From Streptomyces sp. NBC_01498 (GTDB lineage: Bacteria; Actinomycetota; Actinomycetes; Streptomycetales; Streptomycetaceae): 64,000 nucleotides of DNA. A program made the translations under genes and the position numbers. A model generated the notes under the pieces. That model ran no database searches, was not told the origin of the DNA, and saw nothing but the letters and a program-made list of their open reading frames with translations. Of this stretch, positions 33,526 to 43,107 are shown piece by piece. The stretch lies in contig NZ_CP109598.1 in the NCBI RefSeq assembly GCF_036327775.1, positions 4,154,001-4,218,000 on the forward strand, read 5' to 3'. Every line of letters starts with the position of its first letter. Position 1 is the first letter of the stretch.

Positions 33526-34030
33526 CCGCGCTGCCGCACGCGCCGTCGGGTCTGTCGTTGATTCTCCCGTTCCCGCGTTGCCTCATTCCCGCGCCGGAGC
33601 AGGCTGCACGACGACTGCGGGGGCGGGCGTGGATCCGCACGAGCGGTAGCGGCCGAGCGGGGGGTGGCCGCTCGTGTGAGGCGCACCGTCGTGCATCGGC
33701 GGCACGCGCACCGTCCGGGCCGACGAGTTCACCCGGCCCGGGACGAGCGTGCCGCTCGGCGCGGAGAACGGCGACAAGGACGGCAGACGGGGGCCGCATC
33801 CCGCCTGCCCCCGGCCGACCGCGCCTGACCCGTGCCGTCCGACCGCCGCCGGGGTGCGCCGACGACGCACCCCGGCGCCGCGCGGGCGCCCACGCTCCGG
33901 CACGCCGACCGCCGCGAGGGCTCCGCCACAACCGGTGTGGGCCACCGACGCGGCCTACGGGACACGGCCCGCCCCGGGCACCGACACCCCCGTCGCCGCG
34001 TACGCTTCGGTGCCCGGGGGCCGTCCGGGG
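33526..34030. other. Gene-free region with one strong hairpin
   Basis: These 505 nt between convergent genes show no coding pattern. The only distinct element is a perfect 12-bp stem-loop at 33847-33877, listed as a terminator candidate. Confidence 0.45.
33847..33877. terminator. Perfect 12-bp stem-loop between convergent genes
   Basis: CGCCGGGGTGCG (33847-33858) and CGCACCCCGGCG (33866-33877) are exact complements around a seven-nt loop. There is no T tract, so it would be an I-shaped GC hairpin terminator. It lies 153 nt beyond the DinB stop and 320 nt beyond the oxidoreductase stop. Confidence 0.45.
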
Positions 34031-34546
34031 CTACACCCCCACGGTCCCGTCCACGCCCTCGCGCAGCAGGTCCGCGTGGCCGTTGTGGCGGGCGTACTCC
34101 AGCAGCACGTGCGTCATCACCATCCGCAGCGAGACGTCCTCGCCCCAACGTGGCTGATGGCCCGTCACATCCAGTGACCCGGCGGCCTGTTCGACCCGCC
34201 GGGAGTTCTCGACCTCGGCCTCCCAGACACCGAAGGCCTCGGCGCGGGTCGAGCCGCTCGCGTCGTACGCCGCCTGGAAGTCGATCTCGCCCGGCGGCGA
34301 CCACAGCATCGGCGACGCGTTGTCCTCGAACACCCGCCGGAACCACGCGCGTTCGACCTCGGCCAGATGCCGTACGAGCCCCAGCAGCGACAGCGTCGAC
34401 GGCGGCATGGACAGCCGCCGCAACGCGTCGTCACCGAGCCCGGCGCACTTCCGGGCAAGGGTGGCCCGGTGATGGTCGAGCTGGGCCCGCAGGGTCTCCC
34501 GCTCACTGCCCATCAGCGGCGGAGCGACACGGTCGTCGGTGTTCAT
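34031..34546 (-). CDS. DinB-family (DUF664) putative metalloprotein
   Basis: This 171-residue four-helix protein has the DUF664/DinB pattern. The N-terminal helix is LRAQLDHHRATLARKCAGL. Other marks are LLGLVRHLAEVERAWFRRVF and a C-terminal THVLLEYARHNGHADLLRE. The conserved histidines of the second and last motifs are the usual metal ligands. Actinobacterial members are often mycothiol-dependent transferases or isomerases, but no activity can be assigned here. ATG 34546 has only a weak ribosome binding site. Confidence 0.85.
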   Translation of the reverse strand: MNTDDRVAPPLMGSERETLRAQLDHHRATLARKCAGLGDDALRRLSMPPSTLSLLGLVRHLAEVERAWFRRVFEDNASPMLWSPPGEIDFQAAYDASGSTRAEAFGVWEAEVENSRRVEQAAGSLDVTGHQPRWGEDVSLRMVMTHVLLEYARHNGHADLLREGVDGTVGV

Positions 34547-34647
34547 GGTGGCCCAACCTACTCCGGCCCGCCCGGGACACCGGGGGAGCCTTCCCGCACG
34601 GGCCCGGCGCGGGAGTTCACTCGGATCGCGGGTGAAAGAGTGTACGG

Positions 34648-36399
34648 ATGAGCGCGCCGGACGATCACGACACCGTCACTCTGAGACTCCCACCGACACC
34701 ACCGACACCACCGACACCACCGACACCACCGACACCACCGACACCACCGACACCCTCGGAACAGGGTCCCGCCGGGGTGGCCAGGTCCAGTGCCCTCATG
34801 GCCGCCGGCACGATCGTCTCCCGTGTCACGGGCTTCGCCCGCACCCTGGTCATGGCGGCGGCCGTCGGCCTCGGCACCCTCAACGACTCGTACCAGGTCG
34901 CCAACGTCCTGCCCGCCATGATCTACGTCCTGGTCGGCGGTGGCGCGCTGAACGCGGTCTTCGTCCCCCAACTCGTACGCGCCATGAAGAGGGACGACGA
35001 CGGGGGCGAGGCGTACGCCAACCGCCTCCTCACCCTCGTGCTGGTCGTGCTCGCGGCCGTCACCGCGCTCTGCGTCGCCGCCGCGCCGTACCTCGTCCAC
35101 CTCATGTCGCCGGAGATCGCGGACGATCCGCGACGGCTCGCCGTCACCGTCGCGTTCGCCCGCTACTGCCTGCCGACCATCTTCTTCATGGGCGCCCATG
35201 TCGTCCTCGGCCAGATCCTCAACGCGCGCGGCCGGTTCGGCGCCATGATGTGGACCCCGGTCCTCAACAACCTGGTGATCATCGCGGCGTTCGGCGGTTT
35301 CATCTGGGCATTCGGCGGCTTCACCGCCACCGGTGTCACCCCCGACACGATCACCCCGGAGGGCGTACGGCTCCTCGGCCTGGGCACCCTGACCGGCCTC
35401 GCCGTCCAGGCGCTCGCCATGCTCCCGTACCTGCGCGCCGCCGGATTCCGCCTCCGCCCGCGCTTCGACTTCCGGGGCCACGGACTCGGCAAGGCACTGG
35501 GCCTCGCCAAGTGGACGCTGCTCTTCGTGCTCGCCAACCAGCTCGGCATGATCGTCGTCACTCAACTCGCCACCGAGGCGGGCGCGACGGCCGAAGCGGC
35601 CGGCCACACCGGCACCGGCATCACCGCCTACAACTACGCCCTGCTGCTCTGGCAGATGCCGCAGGCCATCATCACCGTCTCCGTCATGACGGCCGTCCTC
35701 CCGCGCATCTCCCGCGCCGCCGCAGACGGCGACGCGGTGGCCGTACGCGACGACATCTCGTACGGCCTGCGGACCTCCGCCGTCGCGATCGTGCCGTGCG
35801 CCTTCGCCTTCCTCGCACTCGGCGTCCCGACGGCGACCCTGCTCTACGCGGGCTCCGGCGCGGAGGGCGCGCGGGGCATCGGCTTCGCACTGATGGCGTT
35901 CGGGCTCGGCCTCGTGCCGTACTCGGTGCAGTACGTGGTGCTGCGCGGCTTCTACGCGTACGAGGACACCCGAACCCCCTTCTACAACACGCTCGTTGTC
36001 GCCCTGGTCAACGCCGGCGCGTCCGCCCTCTGCTTCGCCGTCCTCCCGGCGCGCTGGGCCGTGGTCGGCATGGCCGCCTCGTACGGCCTCGGCTACGCCG
36101 TCGGCGTCGGCATCGCCTGGCGCCGCCTGCGCCGCCGCCTCGGCGGCGATCTGGACGGCCCCCGCGTACGCCGCACCTACGCCCGCCTGATCATGGCCTC
36201 GACCCCGGCGGCACTCGCGGCGGGCACGGCGTCGTACGCCCTCACCCGCACCCTGGGCGACGGCGCGCTCCCGTCCCTCCTCGCCCTGACGGCGGGCGCG
36301 ACAACCTTCCTCCTGATCTTCCTCCCCACAGCCCACCTGCTCCGCATCCCGGAACTGACGGCCCTGACGGCCATGGTCCGCTCCCGGACGGGGCGTTGA
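34648..36399 (+). CDS. MurJ/MviN-family lipid II flippase-like protein
   Basis: This 583-residue polytopic protein has about 14 helices and the MurJ signature regions: MAAGTIVSRVTGFARTLVMA, NDSYQVANVLPAMIYVLVGGGALNAVFVP and LPRISRAAADGD. MurJ flips lipid II across the membrane for peptidoglycan synthesis. Streptomyces usually encode another MurJ near the replication origin, so this could be a paralogue, perhaps for a cell-wall or teichoic precursor. The cytoplasmic N-terminus carries a Pro-Thr-Pro repeat from a 9-nt microsatellite. ATG 34648 is accepted although the ribosome binding site is poor. Confidence 0.88.
   Translation: MSAPDDHDTVTLRLPPTPPTPPTPPTPPTPPTPPTPSEQGPAGVARSSALMAAGTIVSRVTGFARTLVMAAAVGLGTLNDSYQVANVLPAMIYVLVGGGALNAVFVPQLVRAMKRDDDGGEAYANRLLTLVLVVLAAVTALCVAAAPYLVHLMSPEIADDPRRLAVTVAFARYCLPTIFFMGAHVVLGQILNARGRFGAMMWTPVLNNLVIIAAFGGFIWAFGGFTATGVTPDTITPEGVRLLGLGTLTGLAVQALAMLPYLRAAGFRLRPRFDFRGHGLGKALGLAKWTLLFVLANQLGMIVVTQLATEAGATAEAAGHTGTGITAYNYALLLWQMPQAIITVSVMTAVLPRISRAAADGDAVAVRDDISYGLRTSAVAIVPCAFAFLALGVPTATLLYAGSGAEGARGIGFALMAFGLGLVPYSVQYVVLRGFYAYEDTRTPFYNTLVVALVNAGASALCFAVLPARWAVVGMAASYGLGYAVGVGIAWRRLRRRLGGDLDGPRVRRTYARLIMASTPAALAAGTASYALTRTLGDGALPSLLALTAGATTFLLIFLPTAHLLRIPELTALTAMVRSRTGR
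34692..34754 (+). repeat. 9-nt microsatellite, seven perfect copies
   Basis: ACCGACACC is repeated seven times without interruption within the first codons of the MurJ-like gene, encoding a PTP-PTP run. Gain or loss of units would change length without shifting frame. Confidence 0.92.
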
Positions 36400-36543
36400 C
36401 GGGAGAGCCCGGTTCGGTGCGGAGCCGGACGGAGCGCCCCGCCCTCACTCCCGTCTCCCGGGGGATCCTCCCCGGTCAGGGGTGTACCCAGTGACACCCG
36501 TGACTCGGGTCGTACGCCCAATGTGGGTCAACCGCCGTGTCCG

Positions 36544-36549
36544 TAGCGT
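36544..36549 (+). promoter_or_regulatory. Candidate -10 of the ABC transporter operon
   Basis: TAGCGT lies 41 nt before the ATG of the ATPase gene. Upstream GTGGGTCAACC and a short dyad, ACCC...GGGT around 36486-36509, could be regulatory. The assignment is by eye only. Confidence 0.3.
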
Positions 36550-36590
36550 CTTTTGCAGGGCGCAGGGAGTGCCCGACACAAGGAGCGATC

Positions 36591-37403
36591 ATGATGCGTC
36601 GGAAGAACACCAGCCGCCCGGCCAGGAGTGACGAGGCGCTGCGGCTGGAGCACGTGAGCAAGGTGTACGGCGGGACCGAGAACGCCGTGACCGCTCTGGA
36701 CGGGGTGTCGCTGAATCTTCGCGCGGGGACGTTCACCGCCGTGATGGGGCCCTCCGGGTCGGGCAAGTCGACGCTGCTCCAGTGCGCGGCCGGGCTCGAC
36801 CGGCCCGACAGCGGGCGGGTCGTCGTGGACGGTGAGGAGATGACCGGCGGCAGCGAGGCGGCCCTCACGAAGTTCCGCAGGAGGCGGATCGGGTTCGTCT
36901 TCCAGCGCTACAACCTGCTGCCGACCCTGACCGTCGAGCAGAACACCGTCCTGCCCCTCAAGCTCGCCGGCCGCCGCGTCGACCGGGCCCGTACCCGGGA
37001 GATCCTCGCCCAGGTCGGCCTCGGCGACCGCCTCACCCACCTGCCCGACCAGCTCTCCGGCGGCCAGCAGCAGCGCGTCGCCATCGCCCGCGCCCTGGTC
37101 ACCGAACCCGCCGTCGTCTTCGCCGACGAACCCACCGGCGCCCTCGACATCCGCAGCGCCCGCGACGTCCTGCACCTCCTCCAGGAGACCGTACGGATCC
37201 ACGGACGCACCGTCGTCATGGTCACCCACGACCCCGTCGCCGCCTCCTACGCCGACTCCGTCCTCTTCCTCGCCGACGGCCGTCTCGCCGGGCACCTCGA
37301 CCGCCCCACCGTCGACGCCGTCGCCGAGCGCCTCGCCCACCTCGGCGACACCGTCAGCCGCCCCGCCGGCCCGTCCGCCGCCTCGACCTACGCGGGAGTC
37401 TGA
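36591..37403 (+). CDS. ABC transporter ATPase of the MacB/LolD/FtsE type
   Basis: The 270-residue protein has all ATPase motifs: Walker A GPSGSGKST, the Q-loop region FVFQRYNLLP, signature LSGGQQQRVAIARAL, Walker B AVVFADEPTGALD and the H-loop MVTHDPV. FQRYNLLP and LSGGQQQR are hallmarks of the MacB/LolD group, which energises FtsX-like permeases for export or mechanotransmission. ATG 36591 has AGGAG six nt upstream. The permease gene starts two nt after its stop, so they are coupled. Confidence 0.93.
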   Translation: MMRRKNTSRPARSDEALRLEHVSKVYGGTENAVTALDGVSLNLRAGTFTAVMGPSGSGKSTLLQCAAGLDRPDSGRVVVDGEEMTGGSEAALTKFRRRRIGFVFQRYNLLPTLTVEQNTVLPLKLAGRRVDRARTREILAQVGLGDRLTHLPDQLSGGQQQRVAIARALVTEPAVVFADEPTGALDIRSARDVLHLLQETVRIHGRTVVMVTHDPVAASYADSVLFLADGRLAGHLDRPTVDAVAERLAHLGDTVSRPAGPSAASTYAGV

Positions 37404-37405
37404 CC

Positions 37406-38743
37406 ATGTTCACGATCGCCATGCGCTCCGTCCGGCAGCGCCCCGGACGTTTCCTCGCCACCCTCCTCTCGACCTTCCTCGGCGCCCTCGTCGTGATGAC
37501 GTTCAACGCCAACCACGACACCGCCGCCGCCCCCGGCCTCGACTCGATCAGCGAGGAGACCCTCACCATCTCGGCCGGTGTGGTGGGCGGTTACGGCACG
37601 CTCCTCGTCTTCTTCGCCATCGCCTCCACCCTCACCGTCAACGTCCGCCAGCGCGGCGAGGAGATCGCGCTGCTGCGCCGCAGCGGCGCGACACCCGCCC
37701 AGATCAAGCGGATGGTCGTGTCCGAGGCCGTCGCCGTGGCGGTCGCCGGGACGCTGCTCGCGATCGGACCGGCGGTGATCGCCGGCCGGCAGCTGCTCGT
37801 CCTCTTCAAGGACACCGACCAGGTCGCCGGGAACGTGGACCACGTCTTCGGCCCGATCGCCCTCTCGTCCGGCTTCGCCATCACCCTGATCGCCTCCGTC
37901 GGCGCCGCGTTCCTCGCGGTACGCCGGGCCACCAGGGCCGCGGCGGGCGGCACCAGGTCCCGCGGCCGGGTCAAGCACGTCGCCGGCGTCGCCGCCCTCC
38001 TCGCCGGCGTCGGCGGCATCCTCTCCACCTCCGCGTTCGAGAAGACGGACCCGGCGATGATGGCCGCCCCCGGCTACGGCGCCATCCTCCTCGCGGTGGG
38101 CTTCTCCTTCCTCGCGCCGTCGCTCCTGAGCTTCCTGCTCGGTGTCCTGGCCCGCCCGTTCACCGCGCTCACCGGCGCCAGCGGCTATCTGACGGTGCAC
38201 AACATGCGCCGGCGCGCCTCCCAGCTCTCCGCCGTGCTGATGCCGCTGATCCTCTTCATCGGCATCGCCTGCGCCACCCTCTACATGCAGGCCATCGGGA
38301 CCGACGCGGTCGCGGCGTCCGGGATCTCCCCGACGGGCGAGGACAAGAGCGTCGAGACGCTGAACTTCGTCGTCGTCGGCATCGTCGTGCTCTTCTCCTG
38401 CATCATGCTCGTCAACAGCCTGTACGCGGCGACCACCTACCGCACCCGGGAGTTCGGCCAGCAGCGTCTCGCCGGGGCCACCTCGGGGCAGATCCTCGGG
38501 ATGATCGGGCTGGAGTCGGTCATCCTGACCGTGACCGGTGTGTTCTTCGCGACGGTGGCGGCGATCGCCGGAATCGTCCCCTACAGCATCGCCCGCACCG
38601 GCACCACGGTCCCGGACCAGGACCTCGGGATCTGGCTGCTGGTCGTCGGTATCGGCGCGGCGGCGACGATCGTGACGAGCGTCGGTACGGCGTACCGGGG
38701 GCTGCGGACCCCGGCCGTCGAGGCGGTCACGCTGGCCGCCTGA
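37406..38743 (+). CDS. FtsX-like ABC transporter permease
   Basis: This 445-residue protein has one N-terminal helix and further helix groups (about eight predicted in total). Two FtsX signatures are present, [20 protein letters not shown] and [19 protein letters not shown], consistent with a duplicated FtsX unit. It pairs with the preceding ATPase as an export system. In Streptomyces such pairs often handle antimicrobial peptides or hydrophobic metabolites. No two-component system is adjacent, so the inducing signal is unclear. Confidence 0.9.
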   Translation: MFTIAMRSVRQRPGRFLATLLSTFLGALVVMTFNANHDTAAAPGLDSISEETLTISAGVVGGYGTLLVFFAIASTLTVNVRQRGEEIALLRRSGATPAQIKRMVVSEAVAVAVAGTLLAIGPAVIAGRQLLVLFKDTDQVAGNVDHVFGPIALSSGFAITLIASVGAAFLAVRRATRAAAGGTRSRGRVKHVAGVAALLAGVGGILSTSAFEKTDPAMMAAPGYGAILLAVGFSFLAPSLLSFLLGVLARPFTALTGASGYLTVHNMRRRASQLSAVLMPLILFIGIACATLYMQAIGTDAVAASGISPTGEDKSVETLNFVVVGIVVLFSCIMLVNSLYAATTYRTREFGQQRLAGATSGQILGMIGLESVILTVTGVFFATVAAIAGIVPYSIARTGTTVPDQDLGIWLLVVGIGAAATIVTSVGTAYRGLRTPAVEAVTLAA

Positions 38744-38983
38744 CACCACGCCCGCCCCGGCACGGAGCGGGGCACCCTACCGAAAGAGCCGCCGAGGGGC
38801 AGTCGCGGGCCGCGACCGCCCCTCCGGGCGTTCCCGGACCCGTCCACCGGCGGCGCGCCCCTCCGCCCCACCCGGCGCGCCCCTCAGCCCCACCCGGTGC
38901 ACCCCTCGGAACGTCCGCCCCGCCCGACGCCCCTCGGAACGTCCGCCCACCCGGCGCCCCCTCGGAACGCCCGCCCCCGCTCG
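38744..38983. repeat. GC-rich degenerate tandem repeats upstream of fbiC
   Basis: The segment from about 38845 to 38975 consists of CACCCGGCGCGCCCCTC-like units and three copies of CCTCGGAACGYCCGCCC. It ends immediately before the fbiC -10 element. No coding frame is evident. Confidence 0.6.
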
Positions 38984-38989
38984 TATGCT
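38984..38989 (+). promoter_or_regulatory. fbiC -10 element, leaderless transcript
   Basis: TATGCT ends seven nt before the ATG at 38997 and there is no competing Shine-Dalgarno further upstream. This suggests that fbiC is translated from a leaderless or near-leaderless mRNA. Confidence 0.5.
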
Positions 38990-38996
38990 CGGAGTC

Positions 38997-41606
38997 ATGA
39001 CGACGAGCGCCACGGCCCCTTCCGCCCCCACCGCCAACGCCATGCGCCGCGCACTCAAACGAGCCAGGGACGGTGTCGCGCTCGACGCCGCCGAGGCCGC
39101 CGTTCTGCTCCAGGCACGCGGCGACGACCTGAAGGACCTCGCCGCCTCCGCCGCCCGCGTACGTGACGCCGGGCTCGAAGCCGCCGGACGCCCCGGCGTC
39201 ATCACGTACTCCCGCAAGGTGTTCATCCCGCTCACCCGCCTCTGCCGCGACAAGTGCCACTACTGCACCTTCGTCACCGTCCCCGGCAAGCTCCGCCGCG
39301 CCGGCCACGGCATGTTCCTGTCCCCGGACGAGGTCCTCGACATCGCCCGTGAGGGCGCCCGACTGGGCTGCAAGGAAGCGCTGTTCACCCTCGGCGACCG
39401 CCCCGAGGACCGCTGGCCCGAGGCCCGGGAGTGGCTGGAGGCCGAGGGGTACGACGACACGCTCGCGTACGTACGGGCCATGGCCGTCCGCGTCCTGGAG
39501 GAGACCGGACTCCTCCCGCACCTCAACCCCGGTGTGCTCGGCTGGACCGACTTCCAGCGGCTCAAGCCCGTCGCGCCCAGCATGGGCATGATGCTGGAGA
39601 CCACCGCCACCCGGCTCTGGTCCGAGCCCGGCGGCCCGCACCACGGTTCGCCGGACAAGGAACCCGCCGTACGGCTGCGGGTACTTGAGGACGCGGGCCG
39701 CTCCAACGTCCCCTTCACCACCGGCATTCTGATCGGCATCGGCGAGAACTACGACGAACGCGCCGACTCCCTCTTCGAGTTGCGCCGCACCGCCCGCGCC
39801 TACCACGGCATCCAGGAAGTCATCGTCCAGAACTTCCGCGCCAAGCCCGACACCGCCATGCGCGCCATGCCCGACGCCGAACTGGAGGAACTGGCCGCCA
39901 CCATCGCCGTCGCCCGCCATCTCCTCGGCCCGGCCGCCCGTATCCAGGCGCCGCCCAACCTCGTGGACGAGGAGTACGCGCTCCTCATCGGGGCCGGCAT
40001 CGACGACTGGGGCGGCGTCTCCCCGCTCACCCCCGACCACGTCAACCCCGAACGCCCCTGGCCGCACATCGACCAACTCGCCGCGCGTACCGCCGACGCC
40101 GGGTTCGCGCTGCGTGAACGGCTCACGATCTACCCGGAGTTCATCCTTCGCGGCGAGCCCTGGCTCGACCCGCGCCTGATGCCGCACGTGCGCGCGCTCG
40201 CCGACCCGGACACCGGTCTCGCCCGCGAGGGCGTCATCCCGGCCGGGCTGCCGTGGCAGGAACCCGACGAGGGCTTCACCGCCACCGGCCGCACCGACCT
40301 GCACCGCACCATCGACACCGAGGGCCGCACCGGCGACCGCCGCGAGGACTTCGACCACGTGTACGGCGACTGGGACGCCCTGCGCGAGGCCGCCGCCCCC
40401 GGCATGGCCCCCGAGCGCATCGACACCGACGTCCGGCAGGCGCTGTCCCGGGCGGCCGACGACCCGACGAAGCTCACCGACGACGAGGCGCTCGCCCTGC
40501 TCCACGCGGACGGCCCCGCGCTCGACGCGCTCACCCGGATCGCCGACGAACTGCGCCGCGAGGTGGTCGGCGACGACGTCACGTACATCGTCACGCGCAA
40601 CATCAACTTCACCAACGTCTGTTACACCGGCTGCCGTTTCTGCGCCTTCGCGCAGCGCCGTACGGACGCCGACGCCTACACCCTCTCGCTCGACCAGGTC
40701 GCCGACCGCGCCGCGCAGGCGTGGGACGTCGGCGCCGTCGAGGTCTGTATGCAGGGCGGCATCCATCCGGACCTGCCCGGCACCGCGTACTTCGACATCG
40801 CGCGCGCCGTGAAGGAACGCGTCCCCGGCATGCATGTGCACGCCTTCTCCCCGATGGAGGTCGTCAACGGGGCTTCCCGTACCGGGATGTCGATCCGCGA
40901 CTGGCTGACCGCCGCGCGGGAGGCGGGACTTGACTCGATCCCCGGCACGGCCGCCGAGATCCTGGACGACGAGGTGCGCTGGATCCTCACCAAGGGCAAG
41001 CTGCCGGCGGCGACCTGGATCGAGGTCGTGGAGACCGCGCACTCGCTCGGCATCCGGTCCAGTTCCACGATGATGTACGGCCATGTGGACCAACCCCGCC
41101 ACTGGCTGGGCCACTTCCGCACACTGGCCGGTATGCAGCGCAAGGCGCTGGAGGAGGGGCGGGAGGGCTTCACCGAGTTCGTCACGCTGCCGTTCATCCA
41201 CACCAACGCGCCCGTCTATCTGGCCGGCATCGCCCGCCCCGGCCCCACCGACCGCGACAACCGCGCGGTCATCGCGATGGCCCGGCTCCTCCTCCACCCG
41301 TACATCACCAACATCCAGACCAGTTGGGTGAAGCTCGGCACGGAGGGCGCGGCCGAGATGCTGCGCTCCGGCGCCAACGACGTGGGCGGGACGCTGATGG
41401 AGGAGACCATCTCCCGTATGGCGGGGTCCGGTTACGGCTCGTACCGCTCGGTCAAGGACCTGGTCGCCATCGCCGAGGCCGCCGGGCGCCCGGCCAGGCC
41501 GCGCACGACGCTGTACGGCGAGGTGCCCGAGGAGCGCGTACGCGCGGCGGAGGCGTCCGACGGGCACCTGCCGGACCTGCTGCCGCTGCTGCCCGCGGCG
41601 GAGTGA
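38997..41606 (+). CDS. fbiC: Bifunctional FO synthase (CofG-CofH fusion)
   Basis: The 869-residue protein is a fusion of two radical SAM enzymes. The CofG half has Cys83-x3-Cys87-x2-Cys90 (CRDKCHYC). The CofH half has Cys542-x3-Cys546-x2-Cys549 (CYTGCRFC). CofH joins a tyrosine-derived radical to the ribityl-uracil precursor and CofG closes the ring. Together they make 7,8-didemethyl-8-hydroxy-5-deazariboflavin (FO), the chromophore of F420 and of actinobacterial DNA photolyase. Both [4Fe-4S] sites are intact. An upstream ATG at 38985 overlaps the -10 element, so ATG 38997 is preferred. Confidence 0.96.
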   Translation: MTTSATAPSAPTANAMRRALKRARDGVALDAAEAAVLLQARGDDLKDLAASAARVRDAGLEAAGRPGVITYSRKVFIPLTRLCRDKCHYCTFVTVPGKLRRAGHGMFLSPDEVLDIAREGARLGCKEALFTLGDRPEDRWPEAREWLEAEGYDDTLAYVRAMAVRVLEETGLLPHLNPGVLGWTDFQRLKPVAPSMGMMLETTATRLWSEPGGPHHGSPDKEPAVRLRVLEDAGRSNVPFTTGILIGIGENYDERADSLFELRRTARAYHGIQEVIVQNFRAKPDTAMRAMPDAELEELAATIAVARHLLGPAARIQAPPNLVDEEYALLIGAGIDDWGGVSPLTPDHVNPERPWPHIDQLAARTADAGFALRERLTIYPEFILRGEPWLDPRLMPHVRALADPDTGLAREGVIPAGLPWQEPDEGFTATGRTDLHRTIDTEGRTGDRREDFDHVYGDWDALREAAAPGMAPERIDTDVRQALSRAADDPTKLTDDEALALLHADGPALDALTRIADELRREVVGDDVTYIVTRNINFTNVCYTGCRFCAFAQRRTDADAYTLSLDQVADRAAQAWDVGAVEVCMQGGIHPDLPGTAYFDIARAVKERVPGMHVHAFSPMEVVNGASRTGMSIRDWLTAAREAGLDSIPGTAAEILDDEVRWILTKGKLPAATWIEVVETAHSLGIRSSSTMMYGHVDQPRHWLGHFRTLAGMQRKALEEGREGFTEFVTLPFIHTNAPVYLAGIARPGPTDRDNRAVIAMARLLLHPYITNIQTSWVKLGTEGAAEMLRSGANDVGGTLMEETISRMAGSGYGSYRSVKDLVAIAEAAGRPARPRTTLYGEVPEERVRAAEASDGHLPDLLPLLPAAE

Positions 41607-41991
41607 CACGGGGCCGGGGGCGACCTGCCCCCGGCCCGCCCTCGGCCCCACACCCAGTGCCGCCTCAGTGCCGCCCCGGGCCGTCCGGGGAGCTTCCGCG
41701 GACGGCCCTCCGGGGCCTCCGGCCGCGTTCCCGGTCGCTCCCCGCCGCCGGTGGACCTTCGCCCGATCTTCGCCGGGCCGTCGCCAGCCCGACGACCGCC
41801 CGTTCCCCCGCCGTCGCCCGCCCGCCCTCGGATCGTCCTGCGATCCTCTTCCGATCCTCTTCCGATCAGGTGACGGGCGGGGGACTGACGGGGGACGGAA
41901 CGGACGGCGGGCGCCCGTGCTGAACCGTCCGTTCCCGTTCGATTACAGTGCTGCGCCAGACGTGCGTTCACGACTCGGGAGGGAGGGACGG
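41607..41991. other. Intergenic region after fbiC
   Basis: Apart from the terminator at 41611-41637, this region is C-rich and non-coding. An 11-nt unit GATCCTCTTCC is tandemly repeated at 41842-41863. GGGAGGGA at 41978-41986 is the ribosome binding site of the next gene. Confidence 0.5.
41611..41637 (+). terminator. fbiC terminator
   Basis: GGGCCGGGGGC (41611-41621) and GCCCCCGGCCC (41627-41637) form a perfect 11-bp stem with a GACCT loop. It starts five nt after the fbiC stop. Confidence 0.75.
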
Positions 41992-43107
41992 GTGAACAGG
42001 CCAGCCACCGCCATATGGGGCCGGGCGGAACAGCAGGACTTCCGCAGCCGCGTCCGCGGATGCCTTCTCGGAGGAGCCGTCGGCGACGCGCTGGGCGCCG
42101 GGGTCGACACCCTCGCCCTCGGTGGGAACCAGGCCCCGCAGGGCGCCGAGGGCGCCGCCGACTTCGCTCCCGCCTTCGGCCGGCGCGGCGCGGTCGCCGC
42201 GGCGACCCAGCTGACCCTGTTCACCGTCGACGGCCTCATCCGCGCCCAGGTGCGGCGCGACACGGGCGCCTGGCACCCGCCGACCGACGTGCACCGCGCG
42301 TATCTGCGCTGGGCCGCCACCCAGAGCGACTGGGGGCCCGACGAGCGCCGCAAGGACAACGGCTGGCTCGCCCAGCAGGAGTGGCTGTACGCGCGCCGCG
42401 ACCCGAGCCCGTCCTGTCTGGCCGGGCTGGCCGACGAACAGATGGGCACCCTGGACCGGCCCAAGAACCCCACCGCGCGCGACGCGGGCGCGGTGGTGCG
42501 CTCGGCGCCGTTCGGGCTGCTGGTCGGCTGGGAGCCGGAGCTGGTCTGCCAGCTGGCCGTCGAGTGCGCGACGCAGACGCACGGCCACCCGACCGCGTAT
42601 CTCTCGGCGGGCGCCCTCGCCGTGATCGTGCACGGGGTCGCGCGCGGAGACGGCATCGACGCGGCCGTCCAGCGGGCCCTGGCGCTGCTGACCCAGCGCC
42701 CCGGCCACCAGCCCGTGACCGACGCGCTGGGGCAGGCGCTGGGAGCCGTACGGCAGGGGGTCCCGACCCCGGGGCGGGTCGCCGCGCTGGCGAAGGGCTG
42801 GGCGGCGGAGGACGCGCTCTCGGCGGCCGTGTACTGCGCGCTGGTCGGCGAGGACGTACGCCACGGGCTGCGGCTGGCCGTCAACCACGACGGGCCGTCC
42901 TCGGCGACCGGGGCGCTCTGCGGGGCCCTGCTCGGCGCGATGCACGGGGAGACGGCGCTGCCGCCCGCGTGGCTGGCGGAGCTGGAGGGGCGCGCCACGC
43001 TGCTGGAGATCGCCGACGACTTCGCGATGGAGATGACGCAGGGCCCCGCGCTGCACGGCCCGGCCATCACGGAATCCGGCTGGCTGACCCGCTACCCACG
43101 CGGCTGA
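41992..43107 (+). CDS. ADP-ribosylglycohydrolase-fold protein lacking metal ligands
   Basis: This 371-residue protein keeps the DraG/ARH framework: RVRGCLLGGAVGDALGAG (21-37), ATQLTLFTVDGLIRAQ and GALCGALLGAMHG. However, the canonical SDDT that binds magnesium reads AAAT (69-72). The second site, normally NHSGDSDSTG, reads NHDGPSSATG (298-307), so both of its aspartates are gone. ARH enzymes use these residues to remove ADP-ribose, so this one is probably catalytically dead or repurposed, for example as a binding or regulatory protein. GTG 41992 has GGGAGGGA upstream. Confidence 0.82.
   Translation: MNRPATAIWGRAEQQDFRSRVRGCLLGGAVGDALGAGVDTLALGGNQAPQGAEGAADFAPAFGRRGAVAAATQLTLFTVDGLIRAQVRRDTGAWHPPTDVHRAYLRWAATQSDWGPDERRKDNGWLAQQEWLYARRDPSPSCLAGLADEQMGTLDRPKNPTARDAGAVVRSAPFGLLVGWEPELVCQLAVECATQTHGHPTAYLSAGALAVIVHGVARGDGIDAAVQRALALLTQRPGHQPVTDALGQALGAVRQGVPTPGRVAALAKGWAAEDALSAAVYCALVGEDVRHGLRLAVNHDGPSSATGALCGALLGAMHGETALPPAWLAELEGRATLLEIADDFAMEMTQGPALHGPAITESGWLTRYPRG

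Noticed and set aside
38727..41651. A 974-codon open frame on the minus strand opposite fbiC
   Set aside because: It is the antisense shadow of a well-conserved gene in GC-rich DNA. Its translation is Gly/Arg/Val-rich with no domain, while the plus strand encodes both radical SAM motifs.
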